Of a stretch of DNA of 64,000 bases, positions 9,704 through 18,341 are shown in pieces. The notes under the pieces were generated by a model. The model saw only the letters and a list, made by a program, of their open reading frames with translations. It made no database searches and was not told where the DNA came from. A program made the translations under genes and the position numbers. The DNA comes from Mucilaginibacter saanensis (GTDB lineage Bacteria > Bacteroidota > Bacteroidia > Sphingobacteriales > Sphingobacteriaceae): positions 276,359-340,358 of the forward strand of contig NZ_JACHBZ010000004.1 of assembly GCF_014200575.1 (NCBI RefSeq), written 5' to 3'. The stretch's first letter is position 1. Each line of letters begins with the position of its first letter.

Positions 9704-10063
9704 TTAGTAAGTAGATGTTGTGTGTAAATTCACCAGTTTCCACCGGTTGTTCTTCCTGGTATATATTTCAGTATAAATGAGTTTGTAAACGCTGCCGCCA
9801 TTTACGGTAAAGTCGGCTTTTCCAACCAATATAGCAGTATCGCCATAAATTTTAACCGCAGCTGCGCGCTGTTCAATGCGATTATAAACAAAACTGTTTG
9901 ACCGTAACTGCCTGACCCATTCGGCCTTTGTTGTTTGGTGCCCGGTGATATGAATGAATACAAGGTCATCATCAAAAGGGTCGGCTATCCTGTCAATATC
10001 CCCTTCTGTTTTCCAGCGGAATTTATCTAAGGATAATTGCAGGATTTCAGCTTCGGCAGTCAT
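9704..10063 (-). CDS. SnoaL/NTF2-like (DUF4440) protein
   Basis: A protein of 119 residues with an NTF2-like cone fold. Typical features are the N-terminal helix (AEILQLSLDKFRWKTEGDIDRIADPFDDD), then FIHITGHQTTKAEWVRQL, and the final strands YTEIYTRKNNRWKLVNLHTT. Family members are small hydrolases, isomerases or binding proteins. It is the first gene after the operator copy at 10141-10168, so it is the promoter-proximal member of the aldo/keto reductase operon. No catalytic assignment is possible from sequence alone. Confidence 0.88.
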   Translation of the reverse strand: MTAEAEILQLSLDKFRWKTEGDIDRIADPFDDDLVFIHITGHQTTKAEWVRQLRSNSFVYNRIEQRAAAVKIYGDTAILVGKADFTVNGGSVYKLIYTEIYTRKNNRWKLVNLHTTSTY

Positions 10064-10102
10064 TAGTTATTATACTTTACTTGTTGTTATTGCTTACAGA
10101 TA

Positions 10103-10110
10103 CAAAGGTC
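10103..10110 (-). promoter_or_regulatory. -7-like element of the SnoaL/AKR operon
   Basis: On the minus strand GACCTTTG (one base off TAnnTTTG) lies 40 bases before the gene start. No TTG is found at the expected -33 place, which suits an activator-dependent promoter. The operator begins 31 bases further upstream, exactly as at the second copy. Confidence 0.45.
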
Positions 10111-10140
10111 TGTTTTGATTTTGATCCCGAGATTATACAT

Positions 10141-10168
10141 ATCACTGGATTACCTACCAATATCACTG
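10141..10168. promoter_or_regulatory. 28-bp operator, copy 1 (upstream of SnoaL/AKR operon)
   Basis: This 28-base sequence is repeated exactly at 11083-11110. On the minus strand each copy holds two CAGTGAT half-sites whose starts are 21 bases apart, the two-helical-turn arrangement of AraC-family sites. A conserved GTATAA follows two bases further on toward the gene. The half-site pair lies 31 bases upstream of the -7-like element, placing the regulator next to RNA polymerase. The likely binder is the AraC protein encoded at 11178. Confidence 0.7.
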
Positions 10169-10181
10169 GTTCATCGGTATA

Positions 10182-11012
10182 TTACTTGCCTGGGGCAAGG
10201 TCACCGTACCAATAAGCAGCAGTAACGCCGCCATCCATCAAAAAGTCGCTGCCTGTAATGAATGCGCCGTCAGATCCCATTAAAAGAGCTCCGACTGTTC
10301 CAACCTCGTCAGGCGTTCCGGCTCTTCCGGCAGGTGAAATTTCCAACATTTTACGATAGCCGTCACCGCGCGGGCCTTTTAGTTCATCGTTTGCCAGTGG
10401 CGTAATAATAATACCCGGACTAATGGTATTTACCCGTGCGCCGCGTTTGCCCCAACGCACCGCCTCTGCCATTACGCGCAAAGAGTTTCCACGTTTGGAG
10501 TATTGATAGGCTTGCAACGGGTCGGTGATTTTGTCGGGTTGAAGAAATGGTAGGTTGAGTAGGTCTTCTGCAGGCGTTAATGCCAAAGCAGTATTTTGTT
10601 CGGCAGTCAATCCCGGTAAACGATGACCGGATTGTGAAGCAATTACTATCCCTGATCCACCTGCTGCAATGACATTCCCAAGCTCTTCCAATACAAGTGC
10701 TGTTCCATAAAGGTCAACCTTCAGGATGGTTTGGGGAGAGGCCTGGGAAGGAGATACGCCTGCCGCATGGATAACGCCGGTTATATTACCAATGGTTAAT
10801 GCCAATTCAACAAGGGCATGAACCGAAGCCCTCGAAGTTACATCTACAGTAGCTGTAGTGACTGTGAAACCCGCATCGCTTAATGTTTTTGCCGCAGCAT
10901 CCGCATTTTCCTGGCGAATATCAGCCAGCAAAACATGCTTCCCTGCGCTGACCCGCCTTACGATAGCCTGGCCAATTGATCCGGCCCCGATCACAACATT
11001 TACGTTCTTCAT
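10182..11012 (-). CDS. Short-chain dehydrogenase/reductase
   Basis: A classical SDR of about 276 residues. The cofactor motif is VVIGAGSIGQAIVRRVS, with Asp in LLADIRQ suggesting an NAD preference. HAAGVSPSQ replaces the usual NNAG, ASQSGHRL carries the catalytic Ser, YQYSK is the YxxxK motif, and SPGIIITPL follows. The end GSDFLMDGGVTAAYW is the usual C-terminal cap. An ATG three codons upstream (11021) is also possible; the chosen one puts the Rossmann strand at the normal place. It is divergent from the AraC gene at 11178, and the operator copy 2 lies between them. Confidence 0.9.
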   Translation of the reverse strand: MKNVNVVIGAGSIGQAIVRRVSAGKHVLLADIRQENADAAAKTLSDAGFTVTTATVDVTSRASVHALVELALTIGNITGVIHAAGVSPSQASPQTILKVDLYGTALVLEELGNVIAAGGSGIVIASQSGHRLPGLTAEQNTALALTPAEDLLNLPFLQPDKITDPLQAYQYSKRGNSLRVMAEAVRWGKRGARVNTISPGIIITPLANDELKGPRGDGYRKMLEISPAGRAGTPDEVGTVGALLMGSDGAFITGSDFLMDGGVTAAYWYGDLAPGK

Positions 11013-11044
11013 GGTTATCATTTGATGTAAGTATTATTACCCCA

Positions 11045-11052
11045 CAAAAGTC
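11045..11052 (-). promoter_or_regulatory. -7-like element of the SDR gene
   Basis: On the minus strand GACTTTTG (one base off TAnnTTTG) lies 31 bases from the operator copy at 11083, the same distance as in the SnoaL/AKR promoter. There is no -33 TTG at the proper place. The opposite strand carries a perfect TATATTTG at 11063-11070, which could serve the AraC gene at 11178. Confidence 0.45.
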
Positions 11053-11082
11053 TTACCTATTTTATATTTGGTTGTTATACGA

Positions 11083-11110
11083 ATCACTGGATTACCTACC
11101 AATATCACTG
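11083..11110. promoter_or_regulatory. 28-bp operator, copy 2 (between SDR and AraC genes)
   Basis: Identical over 28 bases to 10141-10168, with the two CAGTGAT half-sites 21 bases apart on the minus strand and the same trailing GTATAA. It lies in the 165-base divergent region between the SDR gene and the AraC gene, so it may serve both activation of the SDR gene and autoregulation of the regulator. Confidence 0.7.
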
Positions 11111-11177
11111 ATTAGGTGCTAAGAGTACTGGAAGCAACAGATGAAGCGTTAACTTTGAGTTAGTTAAATATAAAAAG

Positions 11178-12074
11178 ATGGAAGATGTAATCAAATTTGA
11201 TACTATTGGACAGTACAATGCATTCAATAATAATGAAACGCTTCATCCGCTGGTGAGTGTGATTGACCTTTCAAAATCTGAAATAAGACATAATGCCCGG
11301 CAAAATTTTGGTTTTTATACCGTATTTCTAAAAGAGATTAAATGTGGTAACCTGAAATATGGCTGCAATTATTATGATTATGAAGAAGGTACTTTGGTTT
11401 TCATCGGGCCCGGACAGGTAATAGGCATTGAGAATAATGGCGAATATTTTCAGCCACATGGCACCGCTCTGATTTTTCATCCAGACCTGATTAAAGGAAC
11501 CGCACTTGGCCGTCATATCCAGGATTATTCTTTCTTTTCTTATGATATACACGAGGCACTTCATTTGTCTGAAGGTGAACGAAAAGTAATTTTTGATTGT
11601 ATAGCTAAAATTAAGTTTGAATTGGAGCACGGCATTGATAAACACAGTAAAACTTTAATTGTAACCAATATCGAATTGTTGCTTAATTATTGCGTTCGTT
11701 TTTACGACCGCCAGTTTATTACTCGGGATGTTGCCCATAAAGGTATTTTACAACGATTCGAGGATTTATTGACTGAATATTTTAAAACTGATAAACCACA
11801 AAATTTGGGGTTACCGTCAGTTACCTATTGTGCTGAGCAAATAAATCTGTCAACCAATTACTTTGGTGACCTGATCAAGAAAGAAACAGGTAAATCAGCC
11901 CAGGAATACATCCAGTTAAAATTGATGGATGTAGCTAAAGAGAAAATATTTGATAAAAATAAATCAGTAAGTGAAATTGCTTATGAGTTAGGGTTTAAAT
12001 ATCCGCAGCATTTTACACGGGTGTTTAAGCAACGGGTTGGTTATACGCCAAATGAGTACCGGTCATTGAATTAA
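11178..12074 (+). CDS. AraC-family transcriptional regulator (second redox module)
   Basis: A protein of 298 residues with a cupin-like N-terminal domain (LKYGCNYYDYEEGTLVFIGPGQ near residue 60) and a C-terminal double helix-turn-helix: VTYCAEQINLSTNYFGDLIK, and SVSEIAYELGFKYPQHFTRVFK, ending YTPNEYRSLN. It is a paralogue of the regulator at 6184. It is divergent from the SDR gene and probably binds the 28-bp operators at 11083 and 10141, which would control the whole minus-strand module (SDR, SnoaL, AKR, cupin). The inducing compound is unknown, probably a reactive carbonyl or a substrate of these reductases. Confidence 0.93.
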   Translation: MEDVIKFDTIGQYNAFNNNETLHPLVSVIDLSKSEIRHNARQNFGFYTVFLKEIKCGNLKYGCNYYDYEEGTLVFIGPGQVIGIENNGEYFQPHGTALIFHPDLIKGTALGRHIQDYSFFSYDIHEALHLSEGERKVIFDCIAKIKFELEHGIDKHSKTLIVTNIELLLNYCVRFYDRQFITRDVAHKGILQRFEDLLTEYFKTDKPQNLGLPSVTYCAEQINLSTNYFGDLIKKETGKSAQEYIQLKLMDVAKEKIFDKNKSVSEIAYELGFKYPQHFTRVFKQRVGYTPNEYRSLN

Positions 12075-12350
12075 TTGGAAGCTTATTTCTATCAGTTTCA
12101 AATCAAATTTTGCTCATGTGGCACAGCGCTACTCCAATATTGAATGGTTGATACTTGAGACAAAGACTACAGACTGATGCCAAACGGTGATATATGGGAA
12201 GTATGTTGATTTTGAAGAACTTATTAGCCGAACGGTTTAGGAAAATGGTTGATATTTAGCATATTTACTAAAAAATACACTTACCATAACCTTATTTGCT
12301 TTCTTAATATAAAGGCATTTGTGCAATTAAAAGTAAAATCACCTTATAAA

Positions 12351-14660
12351 ATGAATGATGTGAGGAAATCACTACTGCGATATATTCCTCTTTTTTTGTT
12401 GTTAACCACTGCTTTTGAGGCATTCCCTCAGCAAAACAAGCAAATAATGGACCAGCTTGTAAGGCGGTTAAACGCATATACGGATAGTCTGGCTCTGGCT
12501 TCCGTTTATTTAAAAACAAGTAAGGACATTTACGAATCTCGGGAAGATCTTTGGTTTAAGGCCTATGTGCTGGATGCGCAATCCCATGACCTTTTCGGTA
12601 TGGATAAAACGCTCTATGTGCGGCTTGTTAAAGCAGGCAACGACAGCGTGGTGTGGCAAGAAAAATATCCGGTAAAGAATGGGATAGTGAGCGGACATAT
12701 CTATCTTGATCAATCCTTACCCGAAGGTGATTACCGTTTATCTGCATACTCGGCGCACTCTTTTTATCAGAACCAGCCTTATTTCCATGCATCAAAGATG
12801 ATTAAGTTTGTCAAAGAAATTCGGTCGCTGTCAAAAGAAAAGCTTGCCGGAATACCTGGAGATCCAAAATCACCACAAGATATCCAGTTCAGCATCCTTC
12901 CTGAAGGAGGGCAACTGGTTTCGGGTATTACAAACACGGTTGCCTTTAAAGCAGTAGATAAAAGCGGGGATCCGGTCAACGTTTCCGGTGAATTGCTGCA
13001 GAGAAATCAGGTTGTCAAAACATTTAAGAGCATACATGCAGGTATGGGCAGTTTTTACTTCAGACCAGTGGCGGGAGCCAATTATCAGGTCCGGCTGACC
13101 AGCCCAAAATCCGACAGGTTTTATCCTTTAGCTTCCATACGTGATAAGGGTGTAGTTATTCATTTATCAAAAAACACCAAAGACAGTCTTGTATTTAACA
13201 TCGTTCAAAGTACAGGTTCGGCAAACCAACCAGTTTATTTAAGGCTTCAGATCCGCGGCCGGATACAGGCGATGGCGGCTGGTATCCTTGGGGACAGCCT
13301 TAAGATAACTATACCTACGGTTGAAGCGCCACAGGGTATTGCCGAAGCAACCCTTTTTGACCAGGAAATGAGGCCACTAGCAGAGCGTCTGGTTTATCTT
13401 AATCCGGATAAGGTATTAAATATAACTGCCACTTTATCCAGGGAAGTTTATAAGATCAGGGAAAAGGTCTCTCTTAAAATCAGAACTGCTGACAGAAACG
13501 GAAAACCTGTTCAAGCCAGTATTGGTGTAAACGTGTATGATAAGCTATACCGTAATCCTGAAGAGGCCAAAGATATTCTTACCCATTATTATCTTTCAAC
13601 CGAGTTGAAAGGAAGGATATACGATCCTGCCTTTTATTTTAATGCCGCTAATAAAGACCGGAACGAGGCCCTGGATCTGCTTTTGCTTACCCAGGGCTGG
13701 CGGTGTTATTTATGGAATGAGGATGAGTTAAAAGAATTAAAAAACGATAGACAGGTGCTTACAGACAGTACGAAAGGAAGGCTGATCCTCGTTGATGTTA
13801 AAAGGAATAAACCCAAGATACAGATGCTGATGGTGTTCAGCACTGACGAGCGCGAAAAGCGGAGCTTAATCACTGATAGTATGGGGAGATTTGTTCTTGG
13901 GCCTGCGGACTTTGTTAAAGGAAAATGGAACTATCTCAAACACTTTGATGCGGGTAAGGCTGAATATACAGTAGCTTTAGAAGATCAGTTTAAGGATATA
14001 GAAAAGGTCAGTAAAAACATGCTTTTTGAATATCCCGTTGGGGAAAGCACCAAAGCAAAAAATAAAGATGACATCGCTTCAGGTAGGATAAGTATGGGCG
14101 CTATCAATCTCAATGAAGTCAAAATTGTTGCAAAAAAGCAGGACGTTTTCCGGGATAAATATATGGGGCATTTAGATAGCCTGGCCAAATTCGAAGGAAA
14201 TATGGATTTCGTGTACCCTAACAGTAACTGGCTAAATGTTCCCAGCGGTTCTAACGGAACAAAGCCTATTGAGGGACAAAAATACACCGTATGGGTCGGT
14301 CCTAATCCCCCGACTAAAGTACCCTTCACTTTTGGTGCCGGTGATTTCAAAGAGATCATTTATCATTATCCCAAATTTACTGAAGAGGAGCTTTTAAAAA
14401 AGTTCAATCTTACACGAATTAAGGGTTATTATGAAAGGCGTGAGTTTTACCAACCGAACTATGATAAGGAATCCGATCCTGCGCCGGATTATAGGAATAC
14501 ATTATTATGGGCCCCGGAGGTAATTACAGATAAAAACGGAGAAGCTACGTTAAATTTCTTCTGTTCTGATATCAATAGTAATTTTATAGGCACCGTTGAA
14601 GGCGTAGGGCCAAACGGGTTACTTGGTAAGAAAGAATTTTATTTTAACGTGATTAAGTGA
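12351..14660 (+). CDS. Secreted MG2 (macroglobulin)-domain protein
   Basis: A protein of 769 residues with a signal peptide (MNDVRKSLLRYIPLFLLLTTAFEAFPQQ). An upstream in-frame start at 12249 would add residues before the signal peptide and is not preferred. Near residue 50 the ASVYLKTSKDIYESREDLWFKAYV region looks like an MG2 beta-sandwich, and a second one, LSREVYKIREKVSLKIRTADRNGKPVQASIGVNVYD, lies near residue 360. The end, LLWAPEVITDKNGEATLNFFCSD, resembles the A2M-type segment but lacks the thioester. Proteins of this architecture are common in Sphingobacteria without known function, probably at the outer membrane or periplasm. The 276-base gap before it (12075-12350) shows no convincing gene. 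Confidence 0.75.
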   Translation: MNDVRKSLLRYIPLFLLLTTAFEAFPQQNKQIMDQLVRRLNAYTDSLALASVYLKTSKDIYESREDLWFKAYVLDAQSHDLFGMDKTLYVRLVKAGNDSVVWQEKYPVKNGIVSGHIYLDQSLPEGDYRLSAYSAHSFYQNQPYFHASKMIKFVKEIRSLSKEKLAGIPGDPKSPQDIQFSILPEGGQLVSGITNTVAFKAVDKSGDPVNVSGELLQRNQVVKTFKSIHAGMGSFYFRPVAGANYQVRLTSPKSDRFYPLASIRDKGVVIHLSKNTKDSLVFNIVQSTGSANQPVYLRLQIRGRIQAMAAGILGDSLKITIPTVEAPQGIAEATLFDQEMRPLAERLVYLNPDKVLNITATLSREVYKIREKVSLKIRTADRNGKPVQASIGVNVYDKLYRNPEEAKDILTHYYLSTELKGRIYDPAFYFNAANKDRNEALDLLLLTQGWRCYLWNEDELKELKNDRQVLTDSTKGRLILVDVKRNKPKIQMLMVFSTDEREKRSLITDSMGRFVLGPADFVKGKWNYLKHFDAGKAEYTVALEDQFKDIEKVSKNMLFEYPVGESTKAKNKDDIASGRISMGAINLNEVKIVAKKQDVFRDKYMGHLDSLAKFEGNMDFVYPNSNWLNVPSGSNGTKPIEGQKYTVWVGPNPPTKVPFTFGAGDFKEIIYHYPKFTEEELLKKFNLTRIKGYYERREFYQPNYDKESDPAPDYRNTLLWAPEVITDKNGEATLNFFCSDINSNFIGTVEGVGPNGLLGKKEFYFNVIK

Positions 14661-15460
14661 AATGGTGGTCATCTTTACACGTTTTTTCCGGTTGAATATG
14701 CACACACGGACAGTACAGTGAGTTTGATACATTTTACCATTACCACTTTTTCCGTTTTCTAAAAGTCAATCCTGGCGATTAAGAACCGCAGTTTTTCAGG
14801 CATGTTTGGGATATTATCCATGACGGTATTGCCAAGTTGATCTATGATGATAAAATCAATTCCAAAACCAAACATGAACCGACCAATAAGCAAAAGTTGC
14901 ACTTGCGGACTTTTGTTGATATCAGCGGTATATCCACTTAAAGCTTTAAAAGTTATAAAATTAGTTTCTTTTATAGCTAACATGAAGATGTTAAATTCTT
15001 TAATAGTTTCAATAGCAGTAACTTATAAGATTTCTGGGCATTTAACCCCAATAGGTCACCAGAAGAATGCGATTATTTGGTTTTATTTGAATAGGCTATA
15101 AATAAAAAAACGCTGTAAATTATTCATTTACAGCGTTTTTTATGTTTTTTAAAACATGCTTTGTGGAACTGGAGGGAGTTATAATGCCCTTGTATCGGTC
15201 TTATATTCAATATTTCATGTGGACATAAATTCTTACTCACCGAATTACTCACCACTTTTCAGATATAGATTAATTACAAATCTTATGATATAAAGTTACA
15301 AAAACGAATCGATATTTCTTGCGAAGGTTAGCCAAGGCTTTTTCCAATAATTTAATTTATTGAATAGGCGTTTAATTAACAGGGCTTAACGAGAGCAAAA
15401 AATTGAGAACAGATATGTAGAATTAGAAGCACCTTCATTTCCATATTTTAAATCATGTTA
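14661..15460. other. 800-base intergenic region without a convincing gene
   Basis: Two short overlapping frames on opposite strands (14759-14983 minus, 14844-15101 plus) have no recognisable domain and no clear start signal. The minus one ends in a beta-strand-like LRFLIARIDF and could be a fragment of an outer-membrane protein, but this is weak. A bidirectional terminator lies at 15106-15140. The rest is AT-rich with no repeat or RNA gene that I can see. Confidence 0.5.
15106..15140. terminator. Bidirectional intrinsic terminator
   Basis: A perfect 15-bp stem: AAAAACGCTGTAAAT at 15106-15120, loop TATTC, complement at 15126-15140. The A-run on one side and T-run on the other allow termination in either direction. 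It lies 320 bases beyond the 3' end of the TonB receptor gene. Confidence 0.85.
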
Positions 15461-18175
15461 CTATTGAGCTCTTCTTTTCTCATCAAAAGTTATGTTCTTA
15501 TTGTTTCCAGAAACTTTTGATCTTCCGAATAAGTAAGTTAGACCAAGATTGAAGATTTTATAATGATAGTCCGTTCTTTCTGTCTGCACAAATTCGCTAA
15601 AACGTGCATCATATTTGTTTACCGTACCCAGATAGTAAGATGGGCTGATGATTAAATTATTGTTAAGCAACTTCAATCTGGCCCCCACCCTGAAATCACG
15701 TTGACTGTATGTGTAAGTATTTCCACTGGTTGAGGGAAGGCTTTGGCTGTAGTTCAGATAGAAATTTAACAGTTTAGTTGCCTTGAAATTATTATTGACA
15801 CTAAACGATGCAGAGGTTCCGTTTTGGATCGGAATCGCTTCTATTTTGGATTTTGAGGATGAATAAAAAAAAGAGGCTGAACTGCTATTTTCCCACCAAT
15901 TAAAAAATGCCCGGTTAAAGGAAACATAGGCACCCACATTATCTCGTGTTAAAAAGTTTCCTCTACTTGAAACCACTAATGGCCCCTCAATCGTTGTAAG
16001 TAATGAATTTACATCACTGGCATGTTGTGTAAATACAGTAAAAGAAAACATGCTTTTATATAGGTAATTAAGTTCGAAATTGTTACTGTAGGAAGGTAAA
16101 AGCAGCGGATTTCCGGTAGAATAAGTATAAATGTTTGTATAATAGTCAAAGGGGTTTAAGGAAGCGAGGCCCGGGCGGTTGATCCGTCTCGAATAATTTA
16201 AAGAAAAAACATTGTTTCCGTCGGCTTTGTAAACGATATAGGTCGTAGGGAATAGGGCACCATAATTACGCTTATTACGCTGGTCTAAAGTAGGCGAATA
16301 ACCATCCGTCATCGTGTACTCATAACGCAATCCTGCCTTGGCCGTCCATTTTTTCGATAGGTCAGCTTCCATACTGTAATACGCGGCCAGGTTTTTTTCG
16401 GTATAGTCGAAATCATTACTGCGCGTTTGGTTCAGCAGGAGATCATCGAGGATATTATTATAATATGCTACGCTGGCATTGTTATTATAATTAGCAAACT
16501 TAGCACCGGTTTCTATTTTAGCCCATTTATAAGGCAATGTTAAATCTGATTGAATAGACCAGATATTGTATTTTGACAAATTATTATTTTGAACTGAAGC
16601 ATAGGTGTTTGCAGATTCAGAAACAAAACTATTTCTTATTTCAGGCCTGTTCGTGAAAAAATTAACAGAACTGCTTAATTTCTTTCCGGCCGAATCAATC
16701 TTTAAATCGTGGTATATATTTAAGGTCTGTGCAAATAATGGCCTTGACATTTCGCCTTTAGTGTTCAAAACCGAGTCGACCGTATTGCTCGTACCATAGC
16801 TATAATTATTAACATAAGTATCCTTCTCTTTGCTGTGTGAAATATTATAAATAATCCCGATGTTATTGTGCTTGTTCAACTCATAATCTATACTTAAACC
16901 GGCCTGCAAACCTGGTGTAATTGATATACGTTGCTCGTTACTAAGGATTTGACTGGGGTTACCAATTATATTGAGCGAATCGTTTAGTATATTGTGATAA
17001 TTTGATTGGTTAAATGTAAAAGAGCTGTTAACTTTTTTTGAGCGAAAAAAAAGAGCGGCATTGTTGTTATAGGAGGCGTAAACGCCTTTCCGATATGTCG
17101 AACTTAATGATCCGCTCCAGCCCAAAGATTCGTTTTTCTTTAAAACAATGTTAATCAGCCCGGCATTGCCCTGGGCCTCATATTTTGCTGGCGGGTTGGT
17201 AATGATCTCGATTTTTTCCACACTTTCAGATCTGAGTGTTTTCAGATAATTAGTCAGGTCGGTTCCGCTTAAATAAATTATTTTCTCATTTACCATAACC
17301 CCCATGCCGCCTTTGCCCACCATAGAAACGCCATTGTCGGATACCTTTAAAAAAGGCGCCACTTGCAAAGCCTCAAAGAGGGAAGAGCCATTTGCCATTA
17401 TAGTGTTGTTCAAGTTAAATATCCATCGATCAACCTTTCGTTCAAGAACAGGGGCTTTGCTGGTTATGGTTACTTGTTTGAGTTGTTTGATTGATGCATT
17501 TAATATGATATCCGGTAATTGAACCGTTCTCATGTCTGCTAAAGTTAGAGCAAGAGACAAACTATCCTTACTTACTTCCGAAATTCTGATCAGATAATCC
17601 CCTTTTTCTGTTGCTGTGAGCCTGAAACGTCCCCCGGTATCGGTTTGTGCAGATTGGATTATTTTATCGGTAGCGACTTGCTTTATAATCACGTTCGCAA
17701 AAGCTATTGATTTATGATTTACATCTACTACACGGCCTTTAATCTCATAGTTGGTTTGCACAGTGTTACGTTCGATCAATATGTTACCTTCGACCTGTCG
17801 GAACGAAAGAAAAGTATTTTGTAATAATTCCTGCAAGGTTTGTTCTATTGTTCTGTTCTCCAAAGCTAGGTTAAGTCCGATAAGTGCTTTAATTTCTGCT
17901 TTGCGGTAATAAAAGCGAAGCGAGGTTTGTTGCTCGATCTTTTTGAGACCACTGGCAAGACTTTCATCCCGCAGGCCGATAGTAACCATGTCCGAGTGCA
18001 TATTTTGACCCTTGGTGGTAGTAGCCAGTAATAACTGGAAAGTGGTTAATATAATTAAGGTAACTACAACGCTTACACGCATTAGCTGAAAAATAAATGG
18101 CTTGTTTAATTCTATTGCACCGCTGAGGCGAGTATATAAGCCTCCCGGTTTCCGCACTTTTGCAGAAATATTCAT
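15461..18175 (-). CDS. TonB-dependent outer membrane receptor with STN signalling domain
   Basis: A protein of about 904 residues. After an N-terminal signal/membrane segment (VVVTLIILTTFQLLLATTTKG) comes an STN domain (LASGLKKIEQQTSLRFYYRK, near residue 65), a carboxypeptidase-regulatory-like beta-sandwich (YEIKGRVVDVNHKSIAFANVII), a plug (VLERKVDRWIFNLNNTIMANGSSLFEALQ) and a beta-barrel of the OMP_b-brl_3 type. The STN domain pairs with a FecR protein in cell-surface signalling; fecR and the ECF sigma gene lie directly upstream. No SusD partner is present. The ATG at 18175 is chosen over a GTG at 18199. The ligand is unknown. Confidence 0.9.
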   Translation of the reverse strand: MNISAKVRKPGGLYTRLSGAIELNKPFIFQLMRVSVVVTLIILTTFQLLLATTTKGQNMHSDMVTIGLRDESLASGLKKIEQQTSLRFYYRKAEIKALIGLNLALENRTIEQTLQELLQNTFLSFRQVEGNILIERNTVQTNYEIKGRVVDVNHKSIAFANVIIKQVATDKIIQSAQTDTGGRFRLTATEKGDYLIRISEVSKDSLSLALTLADMRTVQLPDIILNASIKQLKQVTITSKAPVLERKVDRWIFNLNNTIMANGSSLFEALQVAPFLKVSDNGVSMVGKGGMGVMVNEKIIYLSGTDLTNYLKTLRSESVEKIEIITNPPAKYEAQGNAGLINIVLKKNESLGWSGSLSSTYRKGVYASYNNNAALFFRSKKVNSSFTFNQSNYHNILNDSLNIIGNPSQILSNEQRISITPGLQAGLSIDYELNKHNNIGIIYNISHSKEKDTYVNNYSYGTSNTVDSVLNTKGEMSRPLFAQTLNIYHDLKIDSAGKKLSSSVNFFTNRPEIRNSFVSESANTYASVQNNNLSKYNIWSIQSDLTLPYKWAKIETGAKFANYNNNASVAYYNNILDDLLLNQTRSNDFDYTEKNLAAYYSMEADLSKKWTAKAGLRYEYTMTDGYSPTLDQRNKRNYGALFPTTYIVYKADGNNVFSLNYSRRINRPGLASLNPFDYYTNIYTYSTGNPLLLPSYSNNFELNYLYKSMFSFTVFTQHASDVNSLLTTIEGPLVVSSRGNFLTRDNVGAYVSFNRAFFNWWENSSSASFFYSSSKSKIEAIPIQNGTSASFSVNNNFKATKLLNFYLNYSQSLPSTSGNTYTYSQRDFRVGARLKLLNNNLIISPSYYLGTVNKYDARFSEFVQTERTDYHYKIFNLGLTYLFGRSKVSGNNKNITFDEKRRAQ

Positions 18176-18228
18176 ACTTTTAAATGTTTTAAGTGACACA
18201 ATTATTTAAAACCCTGGTTTTCCGGGAT

Positions 18229-18260
18229 ACCTGTAAGCCGATGACCGTCGGTTTACAGGT
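18229..18260. promoter_or_regulatory. Intergenic hairpin between fecR and the receptor gene
   Basis: ACCTGTAAGCCGA at 18229-18241 can pair with TCGGTTTACAGGT at 18248-18260 (13 bp with one G-U, loop of six). No T-run follows, so it is not a clean terminator. It may set the receptor level by partial termination or protect the 5' end of the receptor mRNA. Confidence 0.5.
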
Positions 18261-18341
18261 TTATTTGACTTATTATTCTGCCTGGAGGACAATAAGCATT
18301 TATAAAGCTTAGATGTTAATCATTTTTAATATCGTTAATTT

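Noticed and set aside
12075..12350. Possible eroded gene before the MG2 protein (a frame with RLMPNGDIWEV)
   Set aside because: The frame is broken by stops within a few codons and no family was recognised.
14759..15101. Two overlapping short open frames on opposite strands
   Set aside because: No domain, no good start signal, and each shadows the other; at most a fragment of an outer-membrane protein.
15165..15200. tRNA-like 3' end (GTGGAACTGGAGGGAG) on the minus strand
   Set aside because: No cloverleaf can be built, the T-loop is not present, and no integrase lies nearby.
18176..18199. GTG start for the STN-type receptor
   Set aside because: The ATG at 18175 gives a normal signal region; eight extra residues have no support.
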